From CAVVAY01 sp963746465 (GTDB lineage Bacteria; Actinomycetota; Actinomycetes; JACCUZ01): a stretch of 64,000 nt of DNA. Position numbers and translations under genes: made by a program. How positions within the stretch are numbered: position 1 is the first letter of the stretch; each line of letters starts with the position of its first letter. Below the pieces are notes generated by a model. The model was not told the DNA's origin. It worked only from the letters and a program-made list of their open reading frames with translations, and did no database searches. The stretch spans positions 124,001 through 188,000 of the forward strand of contig CAVVAY010000004.1 in NCBI GenBank assembly GCA_963746465.1, in the 5' to 3' direction. Positions 16,933 through 26,449 of this stretch are shown piece after piece.

Positions 16933-18330
16933 GTGCCCGTTCCGCTCCGCCAGGACCTGTCGACGTTCGTCAAGGCCTACGACGTCCGCGGGACGGTCCC
17001 CGACCAGCTCGACGCCGAGGTAGCCCGCGCGATCGGCGCGGCCTTCGTGCAGGTCGCCGGCGCGAGCAGGGTCGTCGTCGGCCACGACATGCGGCCGTCG
17101 TCCCCCGAGCTCGTCGCTGCCTTCGCCGAGGGTGCCACCTCGCAGGGCGCCGATGTCGTCGAGATCGGCCTGGCCTCGACCGACCTGCTCTACTTCGCCA
17201 GCGGCAGCCTCGACCTGCCGGGCGCCATGTTCACCGCCAGTCACAACCCGGCTCGATACAACGGCATCAAGCTCTGCCGGTCCGGCGCCCGGCCGATCGG
17301 CCAGGACAGCGGCCTGGTCGAGATCCGCGACCTCGCCCAGCAGGGCGGTCCGGACCCCGTGGACCGTCCGGGCACCGTGACCCGGCAGGACGTGCTCCCG
17401 GCGTACGCCGAGTACCTGCGCACCCTCGTCGACCTGTCCGCCAACCGCCGGCTGAAGGTCGTGGTCGACGCCGGCAACGGCATGGGCGGCCACACCGTCC
17501 CGACGGTCCTCGCCGGACTGCCCGTCGACCTGGTCCCGATGTACTTCGAGCTCGACGGCACGTTCCCCAACCACGAGGCCAACCCGCTCGACCCGGCGAA
17601 CCTGCTCGACCTGCAGGCCCGGGTCCGCGCTGAGGGCGCCGACATCGGGCTTGCGTTCGACGGCGACGCCGACCGCTGCTTCGTGATCGACGAGCAGGGC
17701 GACCCGGTGTCGCCGTCCGCCGTCACGGCGCTGGTCGCCGTGCGCGAGCTCGCCCGGCACCCGGGCTCGACGGTCATCCACAACCTGATCACCTCGCGTG
17801 CGGTGCCGGAGATCGTCGCCGAGCACGGCGGAAAGCCGGTGCGCACCCGGGTCGGGCACTCGTTCATCAAGGCCGAGATGGCGCGCACCGACGCCGTCTT
17901 CGGCGGTGAGCACTCGGCGCACTACTACTTCCGCGACTTCTGGCGGGCCGACACCGGCATGCTGGCCGCGCTGCACGTCCTCGCCGCGCTGGGGGAGCAG
18001 GGTGAGCCGCTGTCGAAGCTCGCCTCGGCGTACGAGCGCTACGTCGCGTCCGGCGAGATCAACAGCGTGGTCGACGACCAGGCAGCGGCCACGGCAGCGG
18101 TGCGGGCCGCCTACCAGGAGCAGCCCGGAGTCGAGATCGACGAGCTCGACGGGCTGACCGTCGGTCTCGACGACTGGTGGTTCAACCTGCGGGCCTCGAA
18201 CACCGAGCCGTTGCTGCGGCTCAACGTCGAGGCGGCCGACACGGAGACGATGCGACAGGTGCGGGACGACGTCCTGGCCCTGGTGCGCGGCGGCGACACC
18301 GTCGCGAACAGCGACCCGAAGGAGACCTGA
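16933..18330 (+). CDS. manB: phosphomannomutase/phosphoglucomutase
   Basis: 465 residues. All four alpha-D-phosphohexomutase motifs are intact: the phosphoserine loop TASHNPARYNG (Ser103), the metal loop DGDADR (243-248), the sugar loop GGEHSAHYYF, and the phosphate loop RASNTEPLLRL. It interconverts mannose-6-P and mannose-1-P (or the glucose forms), giving the substrate for GDP-mannose synthesis. Synteny with Rv3257c supports the mannose role. GTG 16933 was chosen for the conserved start VPLRQDLSTFVKAYDVRG and the upstream -10 box. Confidence 0.93.
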   Translation: MPVPLRQDLSTFVKAYDVRGTVPDQLDAEVARAIGAAFVQVAGASRVVVGHDMRPSSPELVAAFAEGATSQGADVVEIGLASTDLLYFASGSLDLPGAMFTASHNPARYNGIKLCRSGARPIGQDSGLVEIRDLAQQGGPDPVDRPGTVTRQDVLPAYAEYLRTLVDLSANRRLKVVVDAGNGMGGHTVPTVLAGLPVDLVPMYFELDGTFPNHEANPLDPANLLDLQARVRAEGADIGLAFDGDADRCFVIDEQGDPVSPSAVTALVAVRELARHPGSTVIHNLITSRAVPEIVAEHGGKPVRTRVGHSFIKAEMARTDAVFGGEHSAHYYFRDFWRADTGMLAALHVLAALGEQGEPLSKLASAYERYVASGEINSVVDDQAAATAAVRAAYQEQPGVEIDELDGLTVGLDDWWFNLRASNTEPLLRLNVEAADTETMRQVRDDVLALVRGGDTVANSDPKET

Positions 18331-18334
18331 GGAC

Positions 18335-18508
18335 GTGCAGCTCGACCCCCGGCTGATGGAGATCCTGGCCTGCCCGGTCTGCCACTCGCCCTTGCGCGCG
18401 GACGACGAGGCGGAGGAGCTGGTCTGCACCTCGAGCACCTGCGGGCTGGCCTACCCGGTGCGCGACGACATCCCGGTGCTGCTCGTCGACGAGGCCCGGC
18501 GGCCGTGA
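18335..18508 (+). CDS. Trm112-like zinc-binding protein
   Basis: 57 residues, GTG 18335 to TGA 18508, lying in the short space after manB with GGAGACC just upstream. ILACPVCHSPLR and LVCTSSTCGLAYPV supply four zinc-ligand cysteines, and the protein ends IPVLLVDEARRP, as in the YcaR/Trm112 family. Its stop overlaps the GTG of the SIS gene by 4 nt. Bacterial members have no settled function; eukaryotic and archaeal Trm112 activates methyltransferases. Confidence 0.88.
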   Translation: MQLDPRLMEILACPVCHSPLRADDEAEELVCTSSTCGLAYPVRDDIPVLLVDEARRP

Positions 18509-19668
18509 GCCCGTTCGGGGCGCTGGACGAGGCTGCCCTGGACGACCCGGAGGCGTTGGACCGGCTGGACCCGGCCCAGATGCTGCGCGCGGTCGCCACC
18601 GCGGGTGCGCAGGTCCGGGAGTCGCTGGTGCGCATCGAGGACGACACGCTGGCGGAGGTCGGCCGCGACGACCGGCCGCGCGCGGTCGTCGTCACCGGCA
18701 TGGGCGGCTCGGGCATCGCGGCCGACGTGGCCGCGGCGGTCGCCGGCCGCACCTGCCCGGTGCCGGTGCTCGCCTACCGCGGTCACCGGCTGCCCGGCTG
18801 GGTCGGCCCGATGGACCTCGTCGTCGCGGTGTCCTGCTCGGGCAGCACCGAGGAGACCCTCTCGGCGACCGACGAGGCGCTGCGCCGCGGTGCCCGGCTG
18901 GTCACCGTGGGAGCCGCCGGCTCACCGCTCGCCGAGCGCAGTGCCGGCGGCCGGGCGCTGCATCTTGCGGTCGACGCGCAGGGCCGGATGCCGCGGGCCA
19001 ACCTGTGGGGGCTCGCGGTCCCGGTGGTCATGGTGCTGCACGCCGCCGGCCTGGCCGACGTGCCCCGGGGTCTGCTCGCCGCCCTCGCCGACCAGCTGGA
19101 CGCGGCGGCCGAGCGGTGCGGCCCGGTGGTCGAGAGCCTGGAGAACCCGGCGAAGGTGCTGGCGATCGAGCTGGCCGGGTCGCTGCCCTACGTGTGGGGA
19201 GCGAGTGACGTCGCGAACGTCGCCGCGGCCCGGACGGCGGCGCAGCTGGCCGAGAACGCGAAGTACCCCGCGGTGCACGGCCCGCTGACCGAGGTGCACC
19301 ACAACCAGGTCGTGGTGATGGCCGGCGCCTTCGGTGCCCTTGCCGCCGCCGACGAGGACGACATCTTCCGTGACCGGGTCGAGGACGCCCCGGGCTGGCC
19401 CCGTATGCGGCTGCTGCTGCTGCGCGACGTCGAGGAGGTGCCGGAGGTCGCGGCCCGCGCAGACGCGTCGCGCGATGTCGCCGAGCAGTACGGCGTGCCG
19501 TGCAGCGAGCTGCGCGCCGAGGGCGACCACGCGCTGCTCAGGCTGGCCAGCCTGGTCGCCCCGCTGGACTTCGCCAGCGTCTACCTCGCCATCGTGCAGG
19601 GCATCGACCCGTCACCGATCGCACCCATCGTCGCCCTCAAGGGTGGCACCTCCGGAGGAGTCCTGTGA
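18505..19668 (+). CDS. SIS-domain sugar isomerase-like protein
   Basis: 387 residues starting at GTG 18505. Two SIS (sugar isomerase) units are visible: VVVTGMGGSGIAADVAAAV with SCSGSTEETLSATDEAL, and a second around LPYVWGASDVANVAAARTA with AENAKYPAVHGPLTEVHHN, matching the bifunctional phosphoglucose/phosphomannose isomerase C-terminal family. The Rv3256c-type order manB-SIS fits mannose metabolism (fructose-6-P to mannose-6-P), but isomerase activity is inferred, and a regulatory sugar-binding role is possible. It overlaps genes on both sides by 4 nt. Confidence 0.85.
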   Translation: MSPFGALDEAALDDPEALDRLDPAQMLRAVATAGAQVRESLVRIEDDTLAEVGRDDRPRAVVVTGMGGSGIAADVAAAVAGRTCPVPVLAYRGHRLPGWVGPMDLVVAVSCSGSTEETLSATDEALRRGARLVTVGAAGSPLAERSAGGRALHLAVDAQGRMPRANLWGLAVPVVMVLHAAGLADVPRGLLAALADQLDAAAERCGPVVESLENPAKVLAIELAGSLPYVWGASDVANVAAARTAAQLAENAKYPAVHGPLTEVHHNQVVVMAGAFGALAAADEDDIFRDRVEDAPGWPRMRLLLLRDVEEVPEVAARADASRDVAEQYGVPCSELRAEGDHALLRLASLVAPLDFASVYLAIVQGIDPSPIAPIVALKGGTSGGVL

Positions 19669-20627
19669 GCGCGTCTGGCGGCAACAAGGCGATCGTCGCG
19701 GCGCTGGCCGCCAACCTGGGCATCGCGGTGACCAAGTTCATCGCGTACCTGCTCACCGGGTCGTCCTCGATGCTGGCCGAGTCGATCCACTCGGTCGCCG
19801 ACTCGGGGAACCAGGGCCTGCTGCTGGTCGGGGGTCGCCGGGCCCAGCGGCAGGCCAGCCCCGAGCACCCGTTCGGCTACGGGCGGGAGCGCTACATCTA
19901 CGCGTTCATCGTGTCGATCGTGCTGTTCAGCGTCGGCGGTCTCTTCGCGCTCTACGAGGGCTACCACAAGCTGCAGCACCCGGAGCCGATCGACTCCTGG
20001 CAGTGGGTGCCGGTGCTGGTCCTGGTCGTCGCGATCGGGCTGGAGAGCTACTCGTTCCGCACCGCGATCGTCGAGTCCAACGAGGTCCGCGGCGACCTCG
20101 GCTGGGTGCAGTTCATCCGCCGGTCCAAGGCGCCCGAGCTGCCGGTCGTCCTGCTCGAGGACTTCGGCGCACTCATCGGCCTCGTCCTCGCGCTGTTCGG
20201 CGTGACGCTGACCCTGATCACCGACGACGGCACGTGGGACGGGCTCGGCACCGTCTGCATCGGCGTGCTGCTGGTCCTGATCGCCGTGGTGCTCGCCATC
20301 GAGACCAAGAGCCTGCTGCTCGGCGAGGGCGCGACTGCCGACGCGGTGAGGCGGATCGAGGCGGCGCTGCTGGCCGACGACTCGGTGCGGCGCATCATCC
20401 ACATGAAGACGCTGCACCTCGGCCCGGACGAGCTGCTGGTCGCGGCCAAGATCGCGGTGACGCCGCAGGCCAGCGCGGCCGAGCTGGCCCGCACCATCGA
20501 CGCCGCCGAGACCCGGGTCCGGGAGGCCGAGCCGGTAGCCCGGATGATCTACCTCGAGCCCGACATCGACCGGGACGAGACCAGCGAGGTCCCGAGCCGA
20601 GGTGACCAGGGCGGGTCCGGCCGCTAG
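19665..20627 (+). CDS. cation diffusion facilitator family metal efflux protein
   Basis: 320 residues. Six hydrophobic segments fit a CDF transporter. TM2 carries MLAESIHSVADSGNQ (His/Asp metal site), followed by HPFGYGRERYIYAFIVS, and TM5 has LLEDFGALIGLVLALFG. The soluble tail (about 230-300) is the ferredoxin-like CDF domain (RRIIHMKTLHLGPDELLVAA). It would export Zn2+, Co2+ or Fe2+ in exchange for protons; the metal cannot be told. GTG 19665 overlaps the SIS stop by 4 nt. Confidence 0.88.
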   Translation: MSASGGNKAIVAALAANLGIAVTKFIAYLLTGSSSMLAESIHSVADSGNQGLLLVGGRRAQRQASPEHPFGYGRERYIYAFIVSIVLFSVGGLFALYEGYHKLQHPEPIDSWQWVPVLVLVVAIGLESYSFRTAIVESNEVRGDLGWVQFIRRSKAPELPVVLLEDFGALIGLVLALFGVTLTLITDDGTWDGLGTVCIGVLLVLIAVVLAIETKSLLLGEGATADAVRRIEAALLADDSVRRIIHMKTLHLGPDELLVAAKIAVTPQASAAELARTIDAAETRVREAEPVARMIYLEPDIDRDETSEVPSRGDQGGSGR

Positions 20628-20630
20628 ACT
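20602..20630 (+). promoter_or_regulatory. candidate promoter of sahH
   Basis: GTGACC (20602-20607; keeps TGAC of TTGACA), a 17-bp spacer and TAGACT (20625-20630). It overlaps the stop codon of the cation-efflux gene and predicts a start near 20637, giving a 5' leader of about 167 nt in front of sahH. Confidence 0.55.
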
Positions 20631-20636
20631 GGCCCC

Positions 20637-20803
20637 GGAGTTCGGCGTCACCGATGGGTTGGTCCTGAGGGACCGCGCCGGGCATGCTCCGCCAGCACCT
20701 GCACCGACGGACAGCCACTGCTGTGCGCCATCTGCCGCTGGCACCCCGCCCATCTGCATCCATCGGGCCCTGTCGAGACGGGCCCAGTCGGGAGACGACA
20801 CGC
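20637..20803 (+). ncRNA. candidate structured 5' leader of sahH (cis-regulatory RNA)
   Basis: The leader can fold as a closed multi-stem domain. CCGATGG (20651-20657) pairs with CCATCGG (20760-20766). Inside are GGTCC/GGACC (20661-20665, 20670-20674; TGAG loop) and GCCAGC/GCTGGC (20691-20696, 20737-20742), the latter capped by ACAG/CTGT (20711-20714, 20721-20724). A further hairpin GGGCCC/GGGCCC (20765-20770, 20780-20785) shares two bases with the 3' arm of the closing stem, so the two compete, and it lies 18 nt before the ATG. This looks like an expression platform. I cannot match it to the known SAH or SAM-IV consensus by eye. Confidence 0.45.
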
Positions 20804-22255
<1,452 letters not shown>

Positions 22256-22259
22256 TGGG

Positions 22260-22955
22260 CTAGGGGCTGGCGTCGCCGCGCACGATGCTGGTGGCGATGT
22301 CGCGCAGCTTGCGGTTCAGCCGCTGCGACGCGGTGCTCAGCAGGTTGAACGCCTCCTGCTGGCTGATCTTGTGGGTGGCCATCAGGATGCCCACCGCGGC
22401 ACCGATCTCGCGGTTGGTCGCGAGGCCGATCTCGAGCTCGTCGGCCCGGCTCGCGTGCCGGGCCCCGGCCAGCGCGACGGAGGCGAACGAGGCGAGGATC
22501 GCCGCCGTCGCCACCGAGTCGTCGTCGAAGGCATCGGTCCGGTCGGCGAAGACGTTCAAGGCCCCGCTGCGCTTCCCCTCGTCGACCAGCGGCACGGCGA
22601 GCATCGCCCGTACCGGCGTGCGTTCGAGGACGATCGCGGCCAGCCGCGGCCACTTGGAGCCGCTGGCGATGTCGTTGTCGACCTGGACGACGTCGTCGAC
22701 GCTCGCCTCCAGGCACGGCCCCTCGCCGACCTCGTTCTGCAGGTCGTCGATCAGGCGCATGATGTCGTCGGTCGCGGCCGCGGAGTGGAACTCCTCGCCG
22801 TCCAGGACGCCGATCGCGGCCCGGTCGCAGCCCTCGATCAGCTGGACGGCTGACTCGACCACGATCTGCTGGACCTCGTCGACGCTCTTGCCGTTCCGGA
22901 GCTGCTGCGCGAGCACGACGAACTGCTCCTGCGGCGTCAGGTCGTGCGCGCCCAT
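22260..22955 (-). CDS. GAF-ANTAR RNA-binding antiterminator-type regulator
   Basis: 231 residues. Residues 25-160 form a GAF sensor domain (CDRAAIGVLDGEEFHSAAA; MLAVPLVDEGKRSGALNVF). Residues 165-222 form an ANTAR domain (LATNREIGAAVGILMATHKI; SQQEAFNLLSTASQRLNRKL), which binds two-hexaloop RNA hairpins to prevent termination. This layout is common in actinobacteria. It converges on sahH with 4 nt between stops, so it is not in that operon, but the nearness of a structured leader is worth noting. Confidence 0.92.
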   Translation of the reverse strand: MGAHDLTPQEQFVVLAQQLRNGKSVDEVQQIVVESAVQLIEGCDRAAIGVLDGEEFHSAAATDDIMRLIDDLQNEVGEGPCLEASVDDVVQVDNDIASGSKWPRLAAIVLERTPVRAMLAVPLVDEGKRSGALNVFADRTDAFDDDSVATAAILASFASVALAGARHASRADELEIGLATNREIGAAVGILMATHKISQQEAFNLLSTASQRLNRKLRDIATSIVRGDASP

Positions 22956-23032
22956 CAGCGTCGTCCCGTCAGATCCGGCCCGCGCATCGGGCCGCCGGCG
23001 CGTCGCCCGTGAGTTCGACCGACGGCTGGATG

Positions 23033-23965
23033 CTACGACACCGGGCTACGAGGGCGGGGCGAAGGGACGGTCGTCCCCGGGCTCCGCGGGGGCCGTCGGA
23101 CGTGCTGCGGGCGGCGCTGTGTACCGCGGCGGCGGGGCGGCGAAGGGCGGCGGCGGGGCGGCGAACGGCGGCGGCGGGGCGGCGAAGGCGGCGGCGGCCC
23201 GGGGTACGGCGGCGGCGGCACCAGGCGGGACAGCTCGCGGTTGCGCCGCTCGGCGATGACCGCGGACAGGAACGCCCACACCGGGACGCCCGGCGGCGGC
23301 GGGGGCGCGGTGACCTTCGCCAGCGCAGCCGCCAGCGATGCGCCCATCTGGTCGCGCACCGGCGGGGACAGCTCGGGGGCCCGGGCGAGGAACTGGCGCA
23401 CGGCCAGCGCGAGGTCGTCCGGCACCCGGGACAGGTCCAGCCGGGCGGCCCAGCCGGCCAGCTGTGGCGGCATCATCGCCACCGGCGAGGCCCGCACCGG
23501 CATCCGCTCGTGCACCACGAGGGTGCCGGCCAGGTAGTCGCCGACCCGGCGGCCCTGGGCGGAGGCGAGCGAGGCGACCAGTGCGACGGACCCGAAGGTC
23601 AGCCAGATCTCCACGACGCCGAGCAGGCCGCGGACGAAGGCGTGCCGGAACCGAACCGGTCCGCCGTCCTCCCGCAGCACCCGCAGGCCGAGTGCCATCT
23701 TTCCCAGCGAGCGGCCGCGGGTGAGGGTCTCGAACGCCACCGGGTAGCCGACGACCACTGCCAGGTAGAACAGCAGGCCGAGCGCCGCGGCCAGCGACTC
23801 GTCGACAAAGCTGACCGTGCCCCCCAGCACGACCAGCCCGATCAGGAAGAGTCCGAGCTGCACCGCGAGGTCGATGGTCAGCGCGAGCGACCGGGTGGCG
23901 AGCTTCGCCAGCCGCATCTCCAGCACCACGGCCTCGCCGGTGACCAGGTCGGTCACGCCGTGCAC
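23033..23965 (-). CDS. RDD-family membrane protein, C-terminus altered by a frameshift
   Basis: About 300 residues from GTG 23965 or 23956. The RDD domain (residues 15-150) has LATRSLALTIDLAVQLGLFL, a second helix pair (LGLLFYLAVVVGYPVAFE) and RSLGKMALGLRVL, three or four membrane segments in all. A soluble region follows (PPQLAGWAARLDLSRVPDDL). The Pro-rich tail changes at about 23187 from PPPPYPGPPP to an Arg-rich frame ending at 23033; the plausible tail (repeated PPPPFAA, ending DDRPFAPPS) is in the next frame with its stop at 23046. It is divergent from the SpoIIM-like gene, as in the Rv3694c-Rv3695 pair. Confidence 0.8.
   Translation of the reverse strand: MHGVTDLVTGEAVVLEMRLAKLATRSLALTIDLAVQLGLFLIGLVVLGGTVSFVDESLAAALGLLFYLAVVVGYPVAFETLTRGRSLGKMALGLRVLREDGGPVRFRHAFVRGLLGVVEIWLTFGSVALVASLASAQGRRVGDYLAGTLVVHERMPVRASPVAMMPPQLAGWAARLDLSRVPDDLALAVRQFLARAPELSPPVRDQMGASLAAALAKVTAPPPPPGVPVWAFLSAVIAERRNRELSRLVPPPPYPGPPPPSPPRRRRSPPRRRPSPPRRRGTQRRPQHVRRPPRSPGTTVPSPRPRSPVS
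23124..23186. repeat. three 21-bp tandem repeats in the RDD gene tail
   Basis: Three units of 21 bp ending GGGCGGCGAA on the plus strand (ends at 23144, 23165, 23186) code for PPPPFAA on the minus strand. The segment beyond the third unit is one base short of the pattern, which breaks the reading frame. Confidence 0.8.
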
Positions 23966-24052
23966 CCCCTCGTCCTTGCCCGGCGTCGCCGGGCAGCCAC
24001 CGACCTGCAGGCTAGTCTGCGGCAGGCAACCGGGCCCGGGGGTGGTGGAGCA

Positions 24053-25063
24053 GTGGACGTCGACGCCTACGTCGCCGCGCACCGCCACGAGTGGGACCGG
24101 TTGGACCAGCTGGTGCGGCGCGCCGCGCGGGGGCGGGGCAGCCTGGACGGCGCCGAGGTCGACGAGCTGGTGTCGCTCTACCAGCGGGTCAACACCCACC
24201 TGTCGGTGGTCCGGTCGGCCACGCCCGACCCGTCGCTGCTCGCGCGGCTGTCGACCCTGGTCGGCCGGGCGCGCTCGGCGGTCACCGGCTCGCAGCGTCC
24301 GGCGTGGAAGGACCTGGCCCGGTTCTTCGTCGTGTCCTACCCGGCGGCGTTGTACCGGAGCATGCGCTGGTGGACTGCGGTCGGTGCGGCGTTCGCCCTC
24401 GTCGGTCTGGTGGTCGGTGCCTGGGTCGCCGGCGACCCGCAGGTGCAGGCCACCATCGCCGCGCCCGAGCAGATCCGGCAGCTGGTGGAGCACGACTTCG
24501 AGGACTACTACTCGTCGGCACCGGCCGGCTCGTTCGCCGCCCAGGTCGCCACCAACAACGCGTGGGTGTCGGCCCTCGCGCTCGCACTCGGTGTCTTCCT
24601 GCTGCCCGTGGTGTGGATCGTCTGGCAGAACGCGCTCAACGTCGGCATCGCGGGCGGCCTGATGGCGGCCAACGACCGTCTCGGGCTGTTCTTCGGGCTG
24701 ATCCTGCCGCACGGCCTGCTCGAGCTGACCTGTGTGTTCGTGGCCGCCGGGGCAGGGCTCCGGCTGGGCTGGTCGTGGATCGACCCGGGCCCCCGCAGCC
24801 GCTCGCGGGCACTGCGCGAGGAGGGCCAGGCAGCCGGTGCCCTGGCCCTGGGCCTGGCGGCGACGCTGTTCGTCTCCGGCGTCGTCGAGGCGTTCGTGAC
24901 GCCCTCCGGCCTGCCGACCTGGGCGCGGATCGGCATCGGTGGGTCGCTGTGGCTGGGCTTCCTCACCTACGTCGTGGTGCTCGGCGGCCGCGCCGTCCGG
25001 GCCGGCGAGCTGGGTGACCTGCGCGGGTCCGGCGCGACCGACACGGCGCCGACGGCCGGCTGA
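24053..25063 (+). CDS. SpoIIM-like (DUF95) integral membrane protein
   Basis: 336 residues from GTG 24053. A soluble helical N-terminus (VDAYVAAHRHEWDRLDQLV, residues 2-100) precedes at least five hydrophobic segments (AVGAAFALVGLVVGAWVA; ALALALGVFLLPVVWIVWQ; FFGLILPHGLLELTCVFVAA; LALGLAATLFVSGVVEAFV; LWLGFLTYVVVLGG). ILPHGLLELT is the conserved motif of the SpoIIM/DUF95 family. Non-sporulating actinobacteria keep this gene beside RDD and MoxR-DUF58 genes (compare Rv3690-Rv3695), so it is probably a membrane part of the MoxR module and not a sporulation factor. Confidence 0.88.
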   Translation: MDVDAYVAAHRHEWDRLDQLVRRAARGRGSLDGAEVDELVSLYQRVNTHLSVVRSATPDPSLLARLSTLVGRARSAVTGSQRPAWKDLARFFVVSYPAALYRSMRWWTAVGAAFALVGLVVGAWVAGDPQVQATIAAPEQIRQLVEHDFEDYYSSAPAGSFAAQVATNNAWVSALALALGVFLLPVVWIVWQNALNVGIAGGLMAANDRLGLFFGLILPHGLLELTCVFVAAGAGLRLGWSWIDPGPRSRSRALREEGQAAGALALGLAATLFVSGVVEAFVTPSGLPTWARIGIGGSLWLGFLTYVVVLGGRAVRAGELGDLRGSGATDTAPTAG

Positions 25064-25065
25064 TC

Positions 25066-26361
25066 TCAGAGCCGTCCCGCGGCCTTGAGCGCGAGGTAGC
25101 GGTCGGCGAGGTCCGGGGCCAGGGTGGCCGGGCCGCTGTCGACCACCTCGACCCCGCGGCGGCCGAGCAGCTCGGCGAGCCGGCGACGATCCGCCCGAGC
25201 GCGTTCGGCGGCCGCCGCGTCGTAGACCGCCTCGGCGTCGCCGCGCGCGTCGGCCATCTCGACCATGCGCGGGTCGGCGACCGAGGCGATGACCACCTGG
25301 TGACGGTGCACCAGCGGGCCGAGCACCGGCAGCAACCCCTCCTCGACCGGCGCTGTGTCCAGCGCGGTGAGCAGCACCACCAGGCTGCGTCGCGTGGTGC
25401 GACCGAGGATCGTGCGCACCATGCCGGCGTAGTCGGGCTCGACGAGTGCCGGCTCGAGGGGCGCCATCGCCGTCACCAGGGCGGGCAGCAGGCCGGTGGC
25501 TGCCACCCCTTCGACCCGGGCGCGTACGGCGCGGTCGAAGGCCAGCAGGTCGACCCGATCGCCGGCGCGCGCCGCGAGTGCCGCGAGCAGCAGCGCCGCG
25601 TCCATCGCGGCGTCGAGCCGGGGCGCATCGCCGACCCGGGCCGCTGCGGTGCGGCCGCAGTCGAGCACGAGCAGCACCCGCCGGTCACGCTCGGGGCGCC
25701 AGGTGCGGACCATGACGTCAGCCGCACGGGCCGAGGCCCGCCAGTCGATGGAGCGGACGTCGTCGCCGCCGACGTACTCGCGCAACGAGTCGAACTCGGT
25801 GCCCTGGCCGCGCACCATCACCGCGGTCCGGCCGTCCAGCTCGCGCAGCCGCGCCAGTCGGGACGGCAGGTGCCGACGGGAGGTGAACGGCGGCAGCACC
25901 CGCACCCGCCACGGCACGTCGTGCGAGCCCTGCCGGCCGGCGAGACCGAGCGGGCCGACGGAGCGGACGGTCACCCGGGCCGCCGGCCGGTCACCGCGGC
26001 GGGTCGGGCGTAGCAGGGTGACGAGGCGGCGGCGCTCGCCGGGCGGTACGTCGAGCCGGTGCCGTTGCCCGACGGCTCCGGCGCTCGGCGGCCACGCGTC
26101 GCGCAGCCGGCCGCGGACCCGGCGTCGCGACGGGTTGGTCACCGTCAGCCGCACCTGGGCCGGCTCTCCCAACCGCACCGCGTTGTCTCCGTCACGCTCC
26201 AGCCGCAACGACCGCACCGGGCCGGCCAGCGCGACGTCGACCGCCAGCAGCCCCAGGAGGAGCCCGGTGACGAGCAGCACGCCGAGGCCGGACGGGACCA
26301 GCAGCGCGACGACAACCGCGGCCGCCAGCCCCGCGAGCCCGGCCCGCCCGGTCAGCGCCAC
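25066..26361 (-). CDS. DUF58 protein with von Willebrand-like domain
   Basis: 431 residues. Two N-terminal membrane helices (LAGLAAAVVVALLVPSGLG; VLLVTGLLLGLLAVDVALAG) are followed by an outside or linker beta domain and the DUF58 core: GTEFDSLREYVGGDDVRSID then WRASARAADVMVRTW. The C-terminal half resembles VWA (VLLVLDCGRTAAARVGDAPR). DUF58 proteins are the usual partners of MoxR AAA+ ATPases. Last gene of the operon, 88 nt after moxR; that gap holds a long palindrome. It converges with the SpoIIM-like gene. Confidence 0.9.
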   Translation of the reverse strand: MALTGRAGLAGLAAAVVVALLVPSGLGVLLVTGLLLGLLAVDVALAGPVRSLRLERDGDNAVRLGEPAQVRLTVTNPSRRRVRGRLRDAWPPSAGAVGQRHRLDVPPGERRRLVTLLRPTRRGDRPAARVTVRSVGPLGLAGRQGSHDVPWRVRVLPPFTSRRHLPSRLARLRELDGRTAVMVRGQGTEFDSLREYVGGDDVRSIDWRASARAADVMVRTWRPERDRRVLLVLDCGRTAAARVGDAPRLDAAMDAALLLAALAARAGDRVDLLAFDRAVRARVEGVAATGLLPALVTAMAPLEPALVEPDYAGMVRTILGRTTRRSLVVLLTALDTAPVEEGLLPVLGPLVHRHQVVIASVADPRMVEMADARGDAEAVYDAAAAERARADRRRLAELLGRRGVEVVDSGPATLAPDLADRYLALKAAGRL

Positions 26362-26380
26362 GACGTCACCCTCAACCTTC

Positions 26381-26436
26381 CCGTGATCATGAAGGATCGT
26401 CCCCGCACTTGTGGGGGGGAAGTTTCATGATCACGG
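26381..26436. repeat. long palindromic element inside the moxR-DUF58 operon
   Basis: CCGTGATCATGAA (26381-26393) and TTCATGATCACGG (26424-26436) are perfect 13-bp inverted arms. Between them CCCC-CAC and GTGGGG can pair as an inner stem around 26401-26416. The AT-rich arms stand out from the local base composition. It may be a REP/MITE-type intergenic repeat or an intra-operon RNA hairpin that trims or attenuates DUF58 expression. Confidence 0.75.
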
Positions 26437-26449
26437 CAGCCTGGTCATG

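Noticed and set aside
20711..20724. GCCACTG in the sahH leader as a cobalamin riboswitch core
   Set aside because: Other conserved B12 elements are absent; the match is a short hairpin only.
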